DNA of 64,000 nt from an uncultured bacterium (GCA_905216175.1 CAJMSV010000001.1:15094-79093), one strand, 5' to 3'; shown: positions 1 through 9,285, counted from the stretch's first letter. The notes: generated by a model not told the origin, from the sequence alone. Numbers and translations are program-made.

Positions 1-662
1 GCAAGTCGACATTGCTGCGTGCGTTGGGTCTCGAGCTCATGCGCGCCGGCGGCAGGGTGCTTCTCTGTACCACCACGCACATGTTTCCCGTCGCCGGCGT
101 ACCATGGGACGGGTCGAATCGTCGCCTGGACGCCGCGCCTTGGAAGCCGGGGGCCCTGCATGTTCCCGGCTGCACCTGCGAGGCATGCGCGGGCATGAAC
201 CGCGGAAGTATCTGCCAGGCGGGTGTTTTGGGCCCGGAGACAGGCAAGCTCTCCGCCCCCGTTGAGCCGCTCAACGAGCTGGCGCAGCGCTTTGACTATG
301 TATTGGCCGAGGCAGATGGCAGCAAGCGACTCCCGCTCAAGGCGCATGCCGCCTGGGAGCCGGTAATTCCCTCCGGCACAGCAAACGTTGTCTGGGTCGT
401 CGGCGCCTCGGGGCTGGGCAAGCCCGTCGCCGAGGTTGTCCACCGCCCCGAGCTCTTCTGCGAGCGCTGCGGCTGCGAGCCCACCGACGCTGCCACCCCA
501 GAGCGCGTCGCCATGGTGCTCAATGCCGAGCTGCGAATGCTGAACCTCAACAATGCCCGCATCATGCTCAACCAAGTCGACACGCTTGCCGACCCAACGA
601 TGGCAGATCGCTTCGAGGCAGTCCTCGACCGTCCCATCATCGCCACCAGCCTCAAGGGGTAG
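1..662 (+). CDS. yqeC: Selenium-dependent hydroxylase accessory protein YqeC (5' truncated by window edge)
   Basis: The reading frame is open from the first base, and bases 3-11 encode KST, the end of a Walker A loop (GKST), so the true start lies upstream of the window. The family (TIGR03172-type) is a P-loop protein of about 230-260 residues that accompanies selenium-dependent molybdenum hydroxylases and is thought to act in maturing their labile selenium/molybdopterin cofactor. Two Cys-rich patches are visible (CTCEAC and CERCGCEP), which could bind metal. The gene converges on hyuA, and the purine enzymes XdhD and YgfK lie in the same window, which supports the assignment. The exact biochemical step is not known for the family. 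Confidence 0.85.
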   Translation, partial: KSTLLRALGLELMRAGGRVLLCTTTHMFPVAGVPWDGSNRRLDAAPWKPGALHVPGCTCEACAGMNRGSICQAGVLGPETGKLSAPVEPLNELAQRFDYVLAEADGSKRLPLKAHAAWEPVIPSGTANVVWVVGASGLGKPVAEVVHRPELFCERCGCEPTDAATPERVAMVLNAELRMLNLNNARIMLNQVDTLADPTMADRFEAVLDRPIIATSLKG

Positions 663-759
663 CTAATTGGGGACGGGGCGCTTTAAGCTCCCCCACGGTG
701 AGAGATACATCCTCCGGCAGGCATGGGTAGCTAAAAGAGCCCCGTCCCAAATTAGCTAC
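659..759. repeat. Inverted pair of REP-like hairpins between yqeC and hyuA
   Basis: Bases 659-679 and 739-759 are inverted copies, 20 of 21 positions matching. Each begins with GTAG and carries the core GGGACGGGGC, and each is followed inward by a partly self-complementary stretch (AGCTAA...TTTWAGCT). The left copy overlaps the yqeC stop codon. The GTAG start and paired arrangement resemble REP/BIME elements moved by RAYT transposases. No such transposase is in the window. The pair may also act as a bidirectional terminator between the convergent genes. Confidence 0.6.
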
Positions 760-775
760 CCTGGCGGCCTTCCTG

Positions 776-2143
776 CTAGCGGGGCACGTAGCGACCGGGC
801 TGGGCTCCGGTGGGCTCGCCGTCGCGTGCCGCCAGCACGCCGTTCACAAACACGGCCTTGGCGCGGCCATGTGCCTCAAAGCCCTCGAGCGGCGTGTAGT
901 CCACGGCCTGATGCTGCGTCGCGGCGCTGAGCGGCGATCGCGCGCAAGGATCCCACACGCACACGTCGGCATCGGAGCCCTCGGCAAGACAGCCCTTGCG
1001 CGGATACATGCCAAAAACGCGCGCCGGGCTCTCGCTCATCAGGCGGCAGAGGTCCTCGGGGCCCAGCTGGCCCTCAAAGCTCGTGGCAATCGCGACGGGA
1101 CGATGCTCCACGCCGGGCCCGCCGTTGGGAATCGCGCGGAAATCGTCGCGCCCGCGGTCCTTTTGCCCGTGCAGGTTAAAGCTGCAATGATCGGTTGCAA
1201 TAGTATCGATCTCGCCAGCCACAAGCGCCTCGCGCAACGCGGCACGGTCACCGGCATGGCGCAGCGGCGGGCTCATCACGTACTTGGCGCCCGCAAAGCC
1301 GTCCTCGCCCTGCTCCAGATAGCAGGTGTCGTCGAGCATCAGATACTGAGGGCAGGTCTCGACATAGATATTCTTCTGCCCGCGCGCTTTGGCAGCACGG
1401 ATGGCCTCGAGCCCCAGCTTGGTCGAAAGGTGCACCACGTTGACCGGAGCGTCCCCGGCCAAGTGAGCCAGCTACAGCAGGCGGCTCACGGCCTCGGCCT
1501 CACACACGTCCGGACGGCTGAGCGCATGGCCCTCGGGCCCGTGGATACCCTGCTCAAACACGCGCTTCTGCAGCGCGTTGACCAACGTGCCGTTCTCGCA
1601 ATGCACGCACAGTATGCCGCCAATACGCTTGAGCTCCTCGAGCACCTCGAGCGTCTCGGCATCGTCCAGGCGCAGATGATCATAGGCAAAGTAGGTCTTA
1701 AACGACGACACGCCCGCCTCGCGCATGGCCGAAAGATCGGCGCGGTTGCGTTCATTCCACTCGGCGAGTGCCATATGAAAAGCGTAGTTTGCCGTGCAGG
1801 TTCCGTCGGCGCGGCGATGCCACTCGGCCAAGGCATCGGGCATGGTCACGCCGCGATCGGCCGTCGCGTAGTCCACGATGGTCGTCGTACCGCCGCAGGC
1901 AGCCGCGCGCGTACCGGTCTCAAAGCTATCGGCTGTCCAATCCATGCCGGTCCAGCACTGCATGTGCGTGTGGCCGTCGATAAAGCCGGGGAACACCCAA
2001 CAGTCCGTGGCGTCCTCGACGGTATCGTCCTCGCCCGGCTCAATCGCCACGGCAATCCGCACGATCTTGTCGCCCTCCATGGCAAGGTCGGCGCGGCGAA
2101 GCCCCTGGGGCGTCACGAGCGCGCCGTTTTTGATGATGATCAT
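776..2143 (-). pseudogene. hyuA: Dihydropyrimidinase/hydantoinase-like HyuA, interrupted by an in-frame TAG
   Basis: This is a cyclic amidohydrolase of the D-hydantoinase/dihydropyrimidinase family, assigned in purine-degradation clusters to opening of a ring intermediate. The frame runs 456 codons with one TAG at codon 224 (bases 1472-1474), and sequence on both sides aligns to one protein. Metal-site residues sit on both sides of the stop: HTH at 58-60, the carboxylated Lys in SSFKTY (149), H181, H238 (VVHLS) and D318 (ATDHC). Translation could restart at a TTG four codons after the stop but would give only the C-terminal half. In E. coli HyuA the stop aligns to a variable position (ARMINLAQ). 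The gene is last in dpaL-ygeY-ygeW-mocA-hyuA. It is either a recent null, a readthrough gene or a sequencing error. Confidence 0.85.
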
Positions 2144-2211
2144 GTTGCTCCTTATTGATTAATACAGTTGGCCTCGCGATGTTTTGCCGAGCAGGTGGCA
2201 ATTTGCTCCGG

Positions 2212-2766
2212 TTAGCGTGGCTGTCCCTTGACGGTAGCGCCGCCCCACAGCTCGTAGGCACGCGCCTCGACCAGCGCAACGTCGACGCGACCTTCGAGAA
2301 TCGAGCCCCCGCCGTCCTTGCCCTCAAGCCGCATGAGCGCATCGCACAGTTCCGCCGGAAAGAGCACCGGACTCGAAGGCTCACCGTTGCACGCAAGACG
2401 CACCGGATGCTTGCGGCCACGCTCGTCAAATGCACGAACCATAGCCTCAAAAGAATCCGAACTCACGAGCGGCTGGTCGCCCGGTAAAAAGAGGCAACCT
2501 TTCCAGTTGCGTTCGACTCCCCACGAAAGGCCCGCACGGACGCTATCGCAGCGCAGCTCGCCATCGTGCAGCACGCACGGGCAATGCTTGTCCTCGCAAA
2601 TCTGAGCGACCTCGGGCCAACGCGTCGAAACCACAACGTCAAAGCCCCGGGGAACCGAATCGATGGTCCGGGCAATCAGCGGCTCGCCATAGATATCGGC
2701 AAGCATCTTGTTAGAGCCAAACCGCTTGCCCTCGCCCGAAGCCATAATGACGCATCCAAGTTTCAT
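2212..2766 (-). CDS. MocA-like molybdenum cofactor nucleotidyltransferase (YgfJ family)
   Basis: 184 residues, NTP_transf_3 fold. The N-terminal nucleotide-binding signature MASGEGKRFGSNK and the LPGDQPLVS motif (metal/nucleotide site) are present. E. coli MocA transfers CMP to Mo-molybdopterin, and YgfJ-type paralogues sit in selenium-hydroxylase clusters. Here the likely job is tailoring the cofactor of XdhD. The ATG at 2766 is chosen because AGGGGAGG lies just upstream; the frame stays open further upstream but without a ribosome site. It lies 69 nt before hyuA and downstream of the hairpin that follows ygeW. Cytosolic. Confidence 0.8.
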   Translation of the reverse strand: MKLGCVIMASGEGKRFGSNKMLADIYGEPLIARTIDSVPRGFDVVVSTRWPEVAQICEDKHCPCVLHDGELRCDSVRAGLSWGVERNWKGCLFLPGDQPLVSSDSFEAMVRAFDERGRKHPVRLACNGEPSSPVLFPAELCDALMRLEGKDGGGSILEGRVDVALVEARAYELWGGATVKGQPR

Positions 2767-2853
2767 GGTGATACCTCCCCTGAAACCATCGTACCCATAA
2801 CTCGCGCCGCGGGCATCCACATCGAAAGCGCTTATCCCACACGCCCGCGATGC

Positions 2854-2893
2854 AAAAAAGGGGCACCCCGCCGGTTGGCAGAGCGCCCCCTTT
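2854..2893 (-). terminator. Intrinsic terminator-like hairpin after ygeW
   Basis: On the minus strand AAAGGGG pairs with CCCCTTT and the stem is followed by six T. It sits between ygeW and the mocA-like gene, so it may reduce transcription into mocA-hyuA rather than end it, since no clear new promoter was found. Confidence 0.65.
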
Positions 2894-2916
2894 ACATGGC
2901 TTACCTCAACCCGGCT

Positions 2917-4119
2917 TTAGGCCTGGAGCCAACGGGCGGTGTTGCGCTCGTCGAGGGCCTTGAGGGTAGCGGCGGGATCGGCAACCTTCTGCAGGAACAT
3001 CATGGCTGCGATGGCGTACGGCTTGTAGCTTGCCTCCTTGTACATGCCCACGCGGTGCATGTCGAAGACGTCGGCGTTAACCTCGCCGTGCTCGCAGGAG
3101 ACACCGGAGATGTCGGCGGGCAGCGGGTGCATAAAGATGGTGTCCTGGCCGTTGGCAGTCTTCTCCATGAGCTCGGTCGTGGAGCACCAGTCCTGATGGG
3201 TGGCGTTCTGGGCGAGCAGCTCCTTCTCGAGCGCAGCGATGCCGGCGTCGTCGCCCTCGGCGTACAGATTGGTACGCTTCTCCATGGCGGCAAACGGAGC
3301 CCAGCTCTTGGGGATCACGATGTCGGCGCCCTCGAAGGCCTCGGCCATGGTGTTGACCTGCTTAAAGGTGGTGCCGGACTCGGCGGCATAGCCCTTGGCG
3401 CGCTCGACGACCTCGGGCATGAGGTCGTAGCCCTCGGGGTGGGCCAGGGTGACGTCCATGCCAAAGCGGGGCAGCAGGCTGATCAGCGACTGCGGGCAGG
3501 ACAGCGGCTTGCCGTAAGAGGGCGAATAGGCCCAGGTGACGGCAACCTTCTTGCCCTTGAGGTTCTCAAGGCCGCCAAACTCGTTGATGAGGTAGAGCAT
3601 GTCGGCAGAGGACTGCGTGGGGTGATCGGAGTCGGACTGCAGGGAGATGAGCGTGGGACGGTGATCCAGAACGCCGTCCTCGTAGGCCTGCTGGACAGAC
3701 TCGGAGACCTCGGCCATGTAGGCGTCGCCCTTACCGATGTACATGTCGTCGCGGATGCCGATGACGTCGGCCATGAAGGAGATCATGGTAGCGGTCTCGC
3801 GGACGGTCTCGCCGTGAGCGATCTGGGACTTCTTCTCGTCCAGGTCCTGCAGCTCAAGGCCGAGCAGGTTGGCGGCCTTAGAGAAGGAGAAGCGCGTACG
3901 GGTGGAGTTGTCGCGGAACAGCGAGACGGCCAGGCCCGAATCGAAGATCTTGGACGAAACGTTGTTCTCGCGCAGCTCGCGCAGAGCGTCGGCGACGATG
4001 TAGAGCGCCTTGAGCTCATCGGTGGTCTTATCCCAGGTGTGCAGGAATTCGCTGCCGTACATACCCTTAAAATCGAGGCCGTTCAGTTGCTCGACGAGCT
4101 CGGTAAACTTAGCGTCCAT
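2917..4119 (-). CDS. ygeW: Knotted carbamoyltransferase YgeW
   Basis: 400 residues, in the aspartate/ornithine carbamoyltransferase superfamily. The carbamoyl-phosphate loop FRDNSTRTRFSF is at about 69-80 (S72-T-R-T-R76), and HPLPAD, the second-substrate loop typical of the superfamily, lies near the C-terminus. YgeW members are knotted carbamoyltransferases linked to purine catabolism. In the proposed route they act on a carbamoylated intermediate and give carbamoyl phosphate for ATP. The start at 4119 has AAAGGA at the right spacing. The upstream extension of the frame lacks conservation. It lies between ygeY (201-nt gap with a GC hairpin) and a terminator-like hairpin. Confidence 0.9.
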   Translation of the reverse strand: MDAKFTELVEQLNGLDFKGMYGSEFLHTWDKTTDELKALYIVADALRELRENNVSSKIFDSGLAVSLFRDNSTRTRFSFSKAANLLGLELQDLDEKKSQIAHGETVRETATMISFMADVIGIRDDMYIGKGDAYMAEVSESVQQAYEDGVLDHRPTLISLQSDSDHPTQSSADMLYLINEFGGLENLKGKKVAVTWAYSPSYGKPLSCPQSLISLLPRFGMDVTLAHPEGYDLMPEVVERAKGYAAESGTTFKQVNTMAEAFEGADIVIPKSWAPFAAMEKRTNLYAEGDDAGIAALEKELLAQNATHQDWCSTTELMEKTANGQDTIFMHPLPADISGVSCEHGEVNADVFDMHRVGMYKEASYKPYAIAAMMFLQKVADPAATLKALDERNTARWLQA

Positions 4120-4273
4120 GGAAATGTCCTTTCTAAAGATGAAACGATCGCAATGAGTAGATGTGTTCCGGCATGCGCGTGTGGCTAGAACATGCAGAGC
4201 ACCATGACGAGGACCCGCCACCGTTGAGGAAGCATGGGAGATAACGACCGCGGGCCCCAAGTCAACAGGGGGT

Positions 4274-4298
4274 GCCGGGGACACGAGCGGCCCCCGGC
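4274..4298 (-). other. GC-rich intercistronic hairpin between ygeY and ygeW
   Basis: GCCGGGG and CCCCGGC form a 7-bp stem in the 201-nt gap between ygeY and ygeW. There is no T-run, so it is more likely an mRNA stability or processing element than a terminator. Confidence 0.4.
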
Positions 4299-4320
4299 TC
4301 AACAAAATAGAGGAATGGGC

Positions 4321-5706
4321 CTAATCGATCTTGTTGTTAGTCAGACCGGCGCGGAACAAGGATGCGTCGCCATCGGCCTGGCTCGGATCGTAGAGGTTCA
4401 GGGCAGCCACGTACATGGCGGCAGCGGTGACCAGGTCGTCCTTGTAGGTGACCTCGTTGGGAGCATGAGCCTGAGACTCGGCACCCGGGCCAAAGCCCAC
4501 GCAGGGGATGCCGTAGCGGCCCTGGATGGAGACGCAGTTCGTGGAGAAAGTCCACTTGTCGCACAGCGGGCGACCGGTGCGCTTGTCCATGCTGGGCTCA
4601 CAGCCGATGCGCTCGTCACCGAACATGGCCTTGTGGGCGTCGACGAGGGCCTTGACGTGCGGAGCGGTCTCCTTGTTGATCCACGTGGGGAAGTAAGCCT
4701 CGGTCTCGTAGACCTCGCCGGTCCAGGACGGACGGTCGTACATGTACATGGAGACCTTCACGTCGTCGCCGTACTTCTTGGCGGCCGGCAGGTTGCGGAT
4801 CTCGTCCAGGCAGGACTCCCAGGTCTCGCCGGCGGTCATGCGACGGTCGATGGAGATGGCGCAGGAGTCAGCGACAGCGCAGCGGCTGGGGCTGGTGTAG
4901 AAGATCTGGCTGACGGTGCAGGTGCCGCGGCCCAGGAAGCGGGCATCCTCGAAGTGCTCGGGATTGTACTTGGGGTCGAGCATCTTGACGAGACCCTTGA
5001 TGTCGGTCGACTCGTCGCAGCCGTTGTTGTTGAGGGCGCGGACGTCGGCGATGATGTCGGCCATCTTGTAAATGGCGTTGTCGCCGCGGTCGGGAGCGGA
5101 GCCGTGGCAGGAGGTGCCGTGAACGTCGACGCGGATCTCCATGCGGCCGCGGTGACCGCGGTAGATGCCGCCGTCGGTGGGCTCGGTGGAAATGACGAAC
5201 TCGGGCTTAATGCCGTCCTTGTTGTAGATGTACTGCCAGCACATGCCGTCGCAGTCCTCTTCCTGGACGGTGCCGACGACCATGATCTTGTAGCCCTCGG
5301 GGATGAGGCCCATGTCCTTCATCATCTTGGCAGCGTAGGTAGCAGAAGCCATGCCGCCCTCCTGGTCGGAGCCGCCGCGGCCGTAGATGATCTCGTCGGT
5401 CTCGTACCCCACAAAAGAATCGGCTAACCAGTTCTCGATATTTCCGATGCCGACGGTGTCGATGTGGGAGTCGATGGCGATGATCTTGTCGCCCTCGCCC
5501 ATAAAGCCCATGACGTTGCCCAGACCGTCGACCTTGACCTCGTCATAGCCAAGGCTCTCCATCTCGGCCTTGATGCAGGCGACAACCTCACCCTCCTCGC
5601 AGGACTCAGAGGGATGGGAAATCATAGCGCGCAGGAAACGAGTCATATCAGCACGATGAGACTCAGCAGCAGCCTTGATAGCGTCGAAATCGAGTTCTTT
5701 AGCCAT
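4321..5706 (-). CDS. ygeY: YgeY family selenium metabolism-linked M20 hydrolase
   Basis: 461 residues, M20 metallopeptidase/deacetylase superfamily. Visible metal-site motifs are IDSHIDTV (H81, D83), [10 protein letters not shown] (bridging Asp) and VQEEDCDG (catalytic Glu pair). RGHRGRMEI followed by [10 protein letters not shown] marks the dimerisation-domain insertion typical of M20 enzymes. The family is found almost only with dpaL, ygeW, ygfK and ssnA. It is proposed to release diaminopropionate from an N-substituted precursor. It starts 74 nt after dpaL. Cytosolic, with no signal peptide. Confidence 0.9.
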   Translation of the reverse strand: MAKELDFDAIKAAAESHRADMTRFLRAMISHPSESCEEGEVVACIKAEMESLGYDEVKVDGLGNVMGFMGEGDKIIAIDSHIDTVGIGNIENWLADSFVGYETDEIIYGRGGSDQEGGMASATYAAKMMKDMGLIPEGYKIMVVGTVQEEDCDGMCWQYIYNKDGIKPEFVISTEPTDGGIYRGHRGRMEIRVDVHGTSCHGSAPDRGDNAIYKMADIIADVRALNNNGCDESTDIKGLVKMLDPKYNPEHFEDARFLGRGTCTVSQIFYTSPSRCAVADSCAISIDRRMTAGETWESCLDEIRNLPAAKKYGDDVKVSMYMYDRPSWTGEVYETEAYFPTWINKETAPHVKALVDAHKAMFGDERIGCEPSMDKRTGRPLCDKWTFSTNCVSIQGRYGIPCVGFGPGAESQAHAPNEVTYKDDLVTAAAMYVAALNLYDPSQADGDASLFRAGLTNNKID

Positions 5707-5780
5707 TGTTCATAACCTTTCAAACGAAGGAATCTACCTGTGAGGTGGCGGAGCGATACCTATTTACTCCGCCCCAACGA

Positions 5781-6995
5781 TTAGCAAGTGGGATATTCGC
5801 CTTCCCAAACAATGCGGCGATACTGGTCGGGATCGGTGTCGCCCTCGGTGGAGAAGCAGAGCACGGAGCTCGTCTTGTCCAGGCCGATGAGTTCCTTGAG
5901 CTCGGCGTACTCGGGATCGAGCATGAGGGTCTCGACCAGGCCGGTGGTCACAGCGCCGGACTCGCCGGAGATGACGCGCGGGTCGCCCTTCTCGGGAGCG
6001 CCCAGGGTGCGCATGCCGCGAGCGGTGACCCAGTCGGGGCAGGACTCGTAGGCGGTGACGTGGGTGCGCAGGATATCCCAGCCCAGAATGTTGGGCTCGC
6101 CGCAGCACAGACCGGCCAAGATGGAGGGCATGTCGCCGTCCCCGATGCGCGGATCGCCGTCGCCGGCGGCAGCGCCCTTGTACAGACAGGCGGCAGGCGC
6201 GCACTCAGCCACGACGAAGGTGGGCGGGTTATCGGGATACAGATTGGTGAAGTAGCCCACCACGGCGCCGGCGAGCGAACCCACGCCAGCCTGGACAAAC
6301 ACGTGCGTCGGGCGGTTGATGGCCATCTCGCGCAGCTGCTCGGCAGCCTCAGAAGCCATGGTGCCGTAACCCTCCATGATCCAGGACGGGATCTTCTCGT
6401 AGCCCTCCCAGGCGGTGTCCTGAACGATGACGCCGCGCTCGCAGGCGTCGGCCTCGGCGGCGGCCATGCGCACGCACTCGTCGTAGTTGACCTCTTCGAT
6501 GGTCACCGTGGCGCCCTCGGCAGCGATGTTATCGAAGCGGGGCTTGGTGGAACCCTTGGGCATGTGCACGACGGCCTTCTGGCCGAGCTTGTTGGCAGCC
6601 CATGCCACGCCGCGGCCATGGTTGCCGTCGGTGGCGGTAAAGAAGGTGGCCTGGCCAAAGTCCTTGGCAAGCTGATCGGAGGTCAGGTAATCGAAGGTGC
6701 ACTCGGCAACGTCCTTGCCGGTCTCGTCGGCAATGTAGTTGGCCATGGCAAACGAGCCGCCCAGGACCTTAAAGGCGTTGAGGCCAAAGCGATAGCTCTC
6801 GTCCTTAACGCACAGGTTGGACAGGCCCAGGCGCGCGGCCTGGCCGTCCAGGCGGGCAAGCGGGGTGACGGTATATTGAGGGAACGACTGGTGGAAGGCG
6901 CGGGCCTTCTTCACGTGGTCGAGGCTCATGATTCCCAAGTGCTTGTCATCGCTCTTGGGCATCGTGTTGCCCGCCCACTGGATCTTATCGGCCAT
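5781..6995 (-). CDS. dpaL: Diaminopropionate ammonia-lyase
   Basis: 404 residues, a fold-type II PLP enzyme (YgeX). K76 in NAFKVLGG is the Schiff-base lysine, matching Lys77 of the E. coli enzyme. TATDGNHGRGVAW is the family motif near the cofactor, and AGVGSLAGA is the glycine-rich phosphate loop. It converts 2,3-diaminopropionate to pyruvate and two ammonia, the energy-yielding end of the proposed purine route. It is the first gene of the minus-strand operon dpaL-ygeY-ygeW-mocA-hyuA and is divergent from a YheO/PAS regulator, the expected partner for control. Length is normal for the family. Confidence 0.93.
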   Translation of the reverse strand: MADKIQWAGNTMPKSDDKHLGIMSLDHVKKARAFHQSFPQYTVTPLARLDGQAARLGLSNLCVKDESYRFGLNAFKVLGGSFAMANYIADETGKDVAECTFDYLTSDQLAKDFGQATFFTATDGNHGRGVAWAANKLGQKAVVHMPKGSTKPRFDNIAAEGATVTIEEVNYDECVRMAAAEADACERGVIVQDTAWEGYEKIPSWIMEGYGTMASEAAEQLREMAINRPTHVFVQAGVGSLAGAVVGYFTNLYPDNPPTFVVAECAPAACLYKGAAAGDGDPRIGDGDMPSILAGLCCGEPNILGWDILRTHVTAYESCPDWVTARGMRTLGAPEKGDPRVISGESGAVTTGLVETLMLDPEYAELKELIGLDKTSSVLCFSTEGDTDPDQYRRIVWEGEYPTC

Positions 6996-7083
6996 ACGGT
7001 GAACTCCTTAAGTCCTCTCTTGCCGGCCCCCGCATACGCGTTTCAGCCCATTCCCATTCATGCGACTGAACTTTTATGTGGAT

Positions 7084-7222
7084 GCCAAACAAAAAGTTTG
7101 TTAGCACTGTTCTATCACACTTTTTGATTGGCAAACCTAATAAATTGTTTGTTGCCGTAATCGGTACTTTTTCGCCGCCGAACGGTCATGAATTGCCTTG
7201 TTGATGGATTTGTTTGCGAACA
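7084..7222. promoter_or_regulatory. Divergent regulatory region between dpaL and the YheO-type regulator, with repeated GYMAACAAA-like sites
   Basis: This AT-rich 277-nt gap carries variants of one motif in both orientations: GCCAAACAAA at 7084-7093, GTTTGTTAGC at 7096-7105, GGCAAACC at 7130-7137, TTGTTTGTTGCC at 7145-7156, and the near-palindrome TGTTTGCGAACA at 7211-7222. They are candidate binding sites for the adjacent regulator. No convincing -35/-10 pair was seen for dpaL. That these sites regulate the locus is inference from position and repetition. Confidence 0.5.
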
Positions 7223-7272
7223 GATGTGGTTTATGGCAAAGTGTGCCCAAACTAATTTTTAGGAAGGCACCC

Positions 7273-7926
7273 ATGACCCCCGCACAGATTGAGTTTTACA
7301 AGCGCCTCGCACACGGCCTGGCGCTCCAATTTGGCCCCAACTGCGAAGTCGTCGTCCACGATCTGGAGACCGAGGACGTGGACCACTCCATCGTAGTGAT
7401 CGAAAACGGCCACGTCAGCGGGCGCAAACTGGGTGACGGCCCCAGCCATATTGTGTTTGAGTCCATGCACGAGGGCAGCACCGACGTACACGACCGCGAG
7501 CCGTACCTCACTAAAACCACCGATGGCAAGCTGCTCAAGTCCTCGACCATCTTTATCCGCAACGACGAAGGCAAGCCCGTCGGCATTTTGGGCATCAACT
7601 TTGACATTACGCTTATGAAGGCTTTTGAGCGTTCGCTCGACGCCTTTACCGGCACCGGCGGCACGGGCTATACCGAGCCCGAGCCCATTACCAAGAACAT
7701 CGGCGACCTGCTCGAGGACCTGCTGCACGAGTGCGAGCAGTTTGTGGGCAAGCCCGCGGCACTCATGACCAAAGACGAGCGCATTCGTGCCATTGGCTAC
7801 CTCGACCGTCGCGGCGCCTTCCTCATTTCCAAGTCGGGCGAGCGCGCCTGCGAGTTCTTTGGCATCTCCAAGTACAGCTTCTATAGCTACCTCAATGAGG
7901 CCAAGGCGGCGGCCGGCGACAAGTAG
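7273..7926 (+). CDS. YheO-type PAS/HTH transcriptional regulator of the purine locus
   Basis: 217 residues. The N-terminal YheO-like PAS domain (about 10-125) includes HDLETEDVDHSIVVIENG and the SGRKLGD motif shared with the second regulator at 29711. The C-terminal HTH_22-type domain (about 155-217) ends with FFGISKYSFYSYL as recognition helix. The PAS domain probably senses a small ligand, perhaps a purine or pathway intermediate; that is inference. ATG 7273 is preferred because AGGAAGG lies just upstream. It is divergent from dpaL, and an analogous gene is divergent from uacT. Confidence 0.82.
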   Translation: MTPAQIEFYKRLAHGLALQFGPNCEVVVHDLETEDVDHSIVVIENGHVSGRKLGDGPSHIVFESMHEGSTDVHDREPYLTKTTDGKLLKSSTIFIRNDEGKPVGILGINFDITLMKAFERSLDAFTGTGGTGYTEPEPITKNIGDLLEDLLHECEQFVGKPAALMTKDERIRAIGYLDRRGAFLISKSGERACEFFGISKYSFYSYLNEAKAAAGDK

Positions 7927-8049
7927 GCACTCGCCTGGATTGCCCCTCCCCTTTTGGGTGCGAGTTCTGGAAAGCACGAATCCAAGACCGGGCCGCTTGG
8001 GAAGTTCCATATAATCGATGTCATTAGTATTTCGAAAGGATGGAACAGA

Positions 8050-9036
8050 ATGGCGTTGAGCAAGGCATCATGCACCGGTCGCGGATTGATTCCGGCAATT
8101 GGTGGACATGTGCACCGCATGTTCGATGAGGGTGAAGACGACCTGTTTTCGCTAAGCCTTGACGACGTGATGGATGATCGCCCGTGGACCGCCGACGAAC
8201 TCATGGGCGGCGGGGATCGCCCGTCAAGCCCCGATCCCACACTTGCGCCTAAGCCCGCATCTGCGCCGACTCCTGCGCAGTCGCCTGTTTCGACGCCCGC
8301 GCCTACGCCCGCACCCACTTCGGCGTCCACGCCCGCTCCCCGCCCCGCAAGCGACCCGTCCGAGACGGCGGCATTTCTCGCAGCAGCGACGCAGGGCAAA
8401 TCGGCCGACAGCACCGTTATGTACAGCGCCCAGCAGTTGCCTGTTCCTGCGGCACGCAAGCCTCCGGTCGCAAGGCTCGATGAGCCCGTTGCCCATCAGG
8501 TTGCCTACGATTCCTGGGCTGCAGCCGATCTGGAAGAGACCTCTACCGGCATGCCGGCGCTCGACGTTCCAGTTAATCCGCTTTTTGCCGCCAACACGAG
8601 CGCCGCGGACTATGAGGGCGGTGCGGCATATTCCGATTATTCCGATGGCTATGCTGGCACCAGTCGCATCGAGACCGAGGATTATGGCACCGCCCCGAGC
8701 GATTATCTCAACGATCCGTACGCTGCCACGCGTGCACCGGAATATGACCCGGAGGCCGCGTCCGCACCGGCGTACACCAAAAGCACGGGCGAAGAACGCT
8801 TCGCCGATTATTACGCCGAGGAAAAGGCGCTGCGTTTCTCGGAATTTCCGCAGGCAGTCAAGGTTGCATTTATCGCCATTGTCATTGCCCTGTTCGGCGT
8901 CATTGCGTTTGAGGGATTTCAGCTGTTCCGCGGCCCCACCCAAGCGGAGTCGGAGACCCAGCAAAAAGAGGACGATAACCAGTACCTGGACATCAACACC
9001 CTCAAGGGCGACCCCAACGATGGAGACGATGAGTAG
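8050..9036 (+). CDS. Pro/Ala-rich single-pass membrane protein, unknown function
   Basis: 328 residues from ATG 8050 (AAAGGA 9 nt upstream; a TATAAT at 8010-8015). An acidic N-terminus with SLDDVMDD is followed by a Pro/Ala/Thr-rich stretch (about 70-115) of PAPTPAPTSA type, then a Tyr/Asp-rich region, one hydrophobic helix (about 271-289, AFIAIVIALFGVIAF) and a short acidic tail. There is no N-terminal signal peptide, so the long N-terminal part is probably cytosolic with the tail outside. The architecture resembles anchor or scaffold proteins, but no family was recognised. It stands alone, with its own promoter-like -10. Confidence 0.7.
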   Translation: MALSKASCTGRGLIPAIGGHVHRMFDEGEDDLFSLSLDDVMDDRPWTADELMGGGDRPSSPDPTLAPKPASAPTPAQSPVSTPAPTPAPTSASTPAPRPASDPSETAAFLAAATQGKSADSTVMYSAQQLPVPAARKPPVARLDEPVAHQVAYDSWAAADLEETSTGMPALDVPVNPLFAANTSAADYEGGAAYSDYSDGYAGTSRIETEDYGTAPSDYLNDPYAATRAPEYDPEAASAPAYTKSTGEERFADYYAEEKALRFSEFPQAVKVAFIAIVIALFGVIAFEGFQLFRGPTQAESETQQKEDDNQYLDINTLKGDPNDGDDE

Positions 9037-9106
9037 CGGGAGCTGAAGGCGGCCGCAGGATCCCGCATCCAGCGCCGGCTTCTAAGTGCTGTTTTGTCAT
9101 CCAGCC

Positions 9107-9183
9107 ACACTTTTCCGAAGTTTTAAGGTGCCTATTTCGACACTTTTCCGTACTTTTACACGGCTGATTTCGACACTTTTCCG
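9107..9183. repeat. Three direct repeats of ACACTTTTCCG at exactly 33-nt spacing
   Basis: ACACTTTTCCG occurs at 9107-9117, 9140-9150 and 9173-9183. The 33-nt units share ATTTCG before copies two and three. Spacing of about three helical turns suggests a protein-binding array or a tandem-repeat remnant. It lies in the 380-nt gap after the membrane protein gene and no function is known. Confidence 0.55.
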
Positions 9184-9255
9184 GATGAAAGCCGAATAAT
9201 CACTTGGGAAACCAACGCCATCCGCGCGTCATTTCGCGGATGGCGCTTGATTTCT

Positions 9256-9285
9256 GTCCGTACACGTTGAGTCCGTACACGTTGA
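9256..9285. repeat. Perfect tandem duplication of GTCCGTACACGTTGA
   Basis: The 15-mer occurs at 9256-9270 and again directly at 9271-9285. It lies about 130 nt upstream of the next gene and could be an operator or a slippage duplication. Confidence 0.5.

Noticed and set aside
869..2158. Long plus-strand frame opposite hyuA
   Set aside because: Lacks any family resemblance and mirrors hyuA codons; a GC-rich antisense shadow. Similar shadows lie opposite xdhD (21262-23289), ygfK (24474-26432) and fusA (56625-59012).
7020..7260. Sigma-54 promoter (TTGGCA-like) upstream of dpaL
   Set aside because: The GC element of the -12 box is missing and spacing is wrong; no sigma-54 activator domain is in the nearby regulators.
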